From: Asticcacaulis sp. UBA2476
GTDB lineage: Bacteria; Pseudomonadota; Alphaproteobacteria; Caulobacterales; Caulobacteraceae
Length of the DNA: 7,066 nucleotides
NCBI GenBank assembly: GCA_002342035.1
Contig: DDPE01000027.1
Coordinates: forward strand, 1-7,066
Direction of reading: 5' to 3'
The position numbers and the translations under genes are program-made. The notes under the pieces were generated by a model. It was not told the DNA's origin, did not search any database, and was given only the letters and a program-made list of their open reading frames with translations. Every line of letters starts with the position of its first letter. The first letter of the stretch is position 1. Shown piece by piece: positions 6,017 through 7,066 of the stretch.

Positions 6017-7066
6017 ATGCCCACCTTCGCTGCCGCCCGAACCCGCCTTAAGCCCGTGCTTGACGCCCTCAGACATCCCGCCGCCTGGCTGATGCTGGCG
6101 TTTGGGTTTTCAGCCGGATTACCGTTTCTTTTGACCGGCACGACACTGGGACTATGGCTGCGTCAGGACGGCCAGAGCCTGACCATCGCTAGTTTTGTAC
6201 AATGGGTCAGTCTTATTTACGGCCTGAAATTCTTATGGGCACCGGTGATGGATAAGGTGCGCCTGCCCTTACTTCATGGCCTGTTGGGGCAACGCCGCTC
6301 CTATATGCTGCTGTCGCAGGCCGGTGTCGTTGTGGGCCTGTGCCTTATGGCCGCGATTGGCCCAAGCGGCGGTTTAGGTTGGTTTATCACCTCGGCGGCG
6401 CTGGTGGCCTTTTCGTCGGCATCACAAAACGCGGCCATCGACGGCTGGCGGATCGAACAGACGCGAACCGAGGCCGACGAAGCGCTCAATCCGGCCTTTT
6501 ACGCCTTTGGCTATAAGATCGCCGTGCTGACCAGCGGTAGCTTGATCCTGATTCCCGCCGAACACTGGGGCTGGCCTGCCGCGTTCTTTATGCTGGCGGC
6601 GACCATGATCGTAGGGATCGCTGCCACACTGATTGCGCCCCGCCCGGTTGATGACGGCACAATCCATACTGAGCGCAAAACCATCAAAAGCCTTTATGTG
6701 GAACCGCTAAAAAGCTTTTTCGGCACCCACAGTAAGGCGGCGGTGCTGATACTGATCACGGTCGGGCTTTATCGCCTGCCCGACTATCTGATCGGGCCGG
6801 TCGCCCTGCCGCTCTATAACGACACCGGCATCAGCAATACCGAAATCGCGGCCATGCGCTCGACCTTGGGCCTTGCGGCCTCATTCGTCGGGATCGCCAT
6901 TGGGGGCGCTTTGATTCTGGGGATTGGGGTGACTCGGTCATTCTGGATTGGGGCTCTGGTCGGGCCGTTGTCCAATATCTGCTTTGCGGTTATGGCGACC
7001 TACCCCGGCAATCTCAATGTATTTGGCGCCACGCTTTTTGTCGACAACATCGCCAATGGCGTGGCC
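6017..7066 (+). CDS. AmpG-family muropeptide MFS transporter, N-terminal 350 codons (cut by window edge)
   Basis: Predicted inner-membrane permease of the major facilitator superfamily. AmpG proteins import anhydromuropeptides from peptidoglycan turnover for recycling, and in many bacteria this feeds beta-lactamase induction. The open frame runs to the right edge. A short basic N-terminus leads into TM1 with FGFSAGLPFLLTGTTLGLWL (29-48). A second helix contains YGLKFLWAPVMD (68-79), the AmpG form of the loop 2-3 signature, followed by GQRRSYMLLSQ (91-101). Helix 4 ends in SASQNAAIDGWRIE (134-147), and helices follow at about 161-180, 186-207, 241-266, 284-303 and 308-328, so about 9-10 of 12 or more helices are visible. 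Most family members have Asp where this protein has Asn138. Its substrate is inferred from family only. It is divergent from glyQS, with no functional link evident. Confidence 0.85.
   Translation, partial: MPTFAAARTRLKPVLDALRHPAAWLMLAFGFSAGLPFLLTGTTLGLWLRQDGQSLTIASFVQWVSLIYGLKFLWAPVMDKVRLPLLHGLLGQRRSYMLLSQAGVVVGLCLMAAIGPSGGLGWFITSAALVAFSSASQNAAIDGWRIEQTRTEADEALNPAFYAFGYKIAVLTSGSLILIPAEHWGWPAAFFMLAATMIVGIAATLIAPRPVDDGTIHTERKTIKSLYVEPLKSFFGTHSKAAVLILITVGLYRLPDYLIGPVALPLYNDTGISNTEIAAMRSTLGLAASFVGIAIGGALILGIGVTRSFWIGALVGPLSNICFAVMATYPGNLNVFGATLFVDNIANGVA

Overview
The window looks like chromosomal core DNA of an alphaproteobacterium. This is inferred from the protein sequences, the high GC of the coding DNA, and a glyQ-glyS-ppdK gene order that I recall from alphaproteobacteria. 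A Caulobacterales-type genome is my best guess, but the genus cannot be fixed from this sequence alone. There are four substantial genes, and I see no mobile element, CRISPR array, tRNA or rRNA.

Layout from left to right. Positions 1-2279 (minus strand) hold the first 759 codons of pyruvate, phosphate dikinase (ppdK); its C-terminus lies beyond the left edge. Positions 2280-2617 are a 338-base, AT-rich gap containing several inverted repeats, a possible 32-residue small ORF next to glyS, and the ppdK ribosome binding site. Positions 2618-4930 (minus) are glyS and 4953-5870 (minus) are glyQ, the beta and alpha subunits of the bacterial-type tetrameric glycyl-tRNA synthetase. They are 22 bases apart and almost certainly form one operon, transcribed glyQ then glyS. 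Positions 5871-6016 are the divergent intergenic region. From 6017 to the right edge (plus) is the first 350 codons of an AmpG-family major facilitator transporter.

How the genes relate. GlyQ and GlyS make one enzyme that charges tRNA-Gly. PpdK interconverts pyruvate and phosphoenolpyruvate, so it belongs to gluconeogenesis/anaplerosis. It is co-oriented with glyS, but the long leader suggests at least partly separate control. The AmpG-like protein is predicted to import peptidoglycan fragments and is transcribed in the opposite direction.

I found no convincing new multi-gene system. The parts most worth a second look are the ppdK leader (a 10-bp-stem inverted repeat just before the ribosome binding site, overlapping a palindrome that resembles a GntR/FadR-type operator), an extra block of about 70 residues in GlyS, a low-GC stretch in the first third of glyS, and an Asp-to-Asn change in a conserved AmpG motif.
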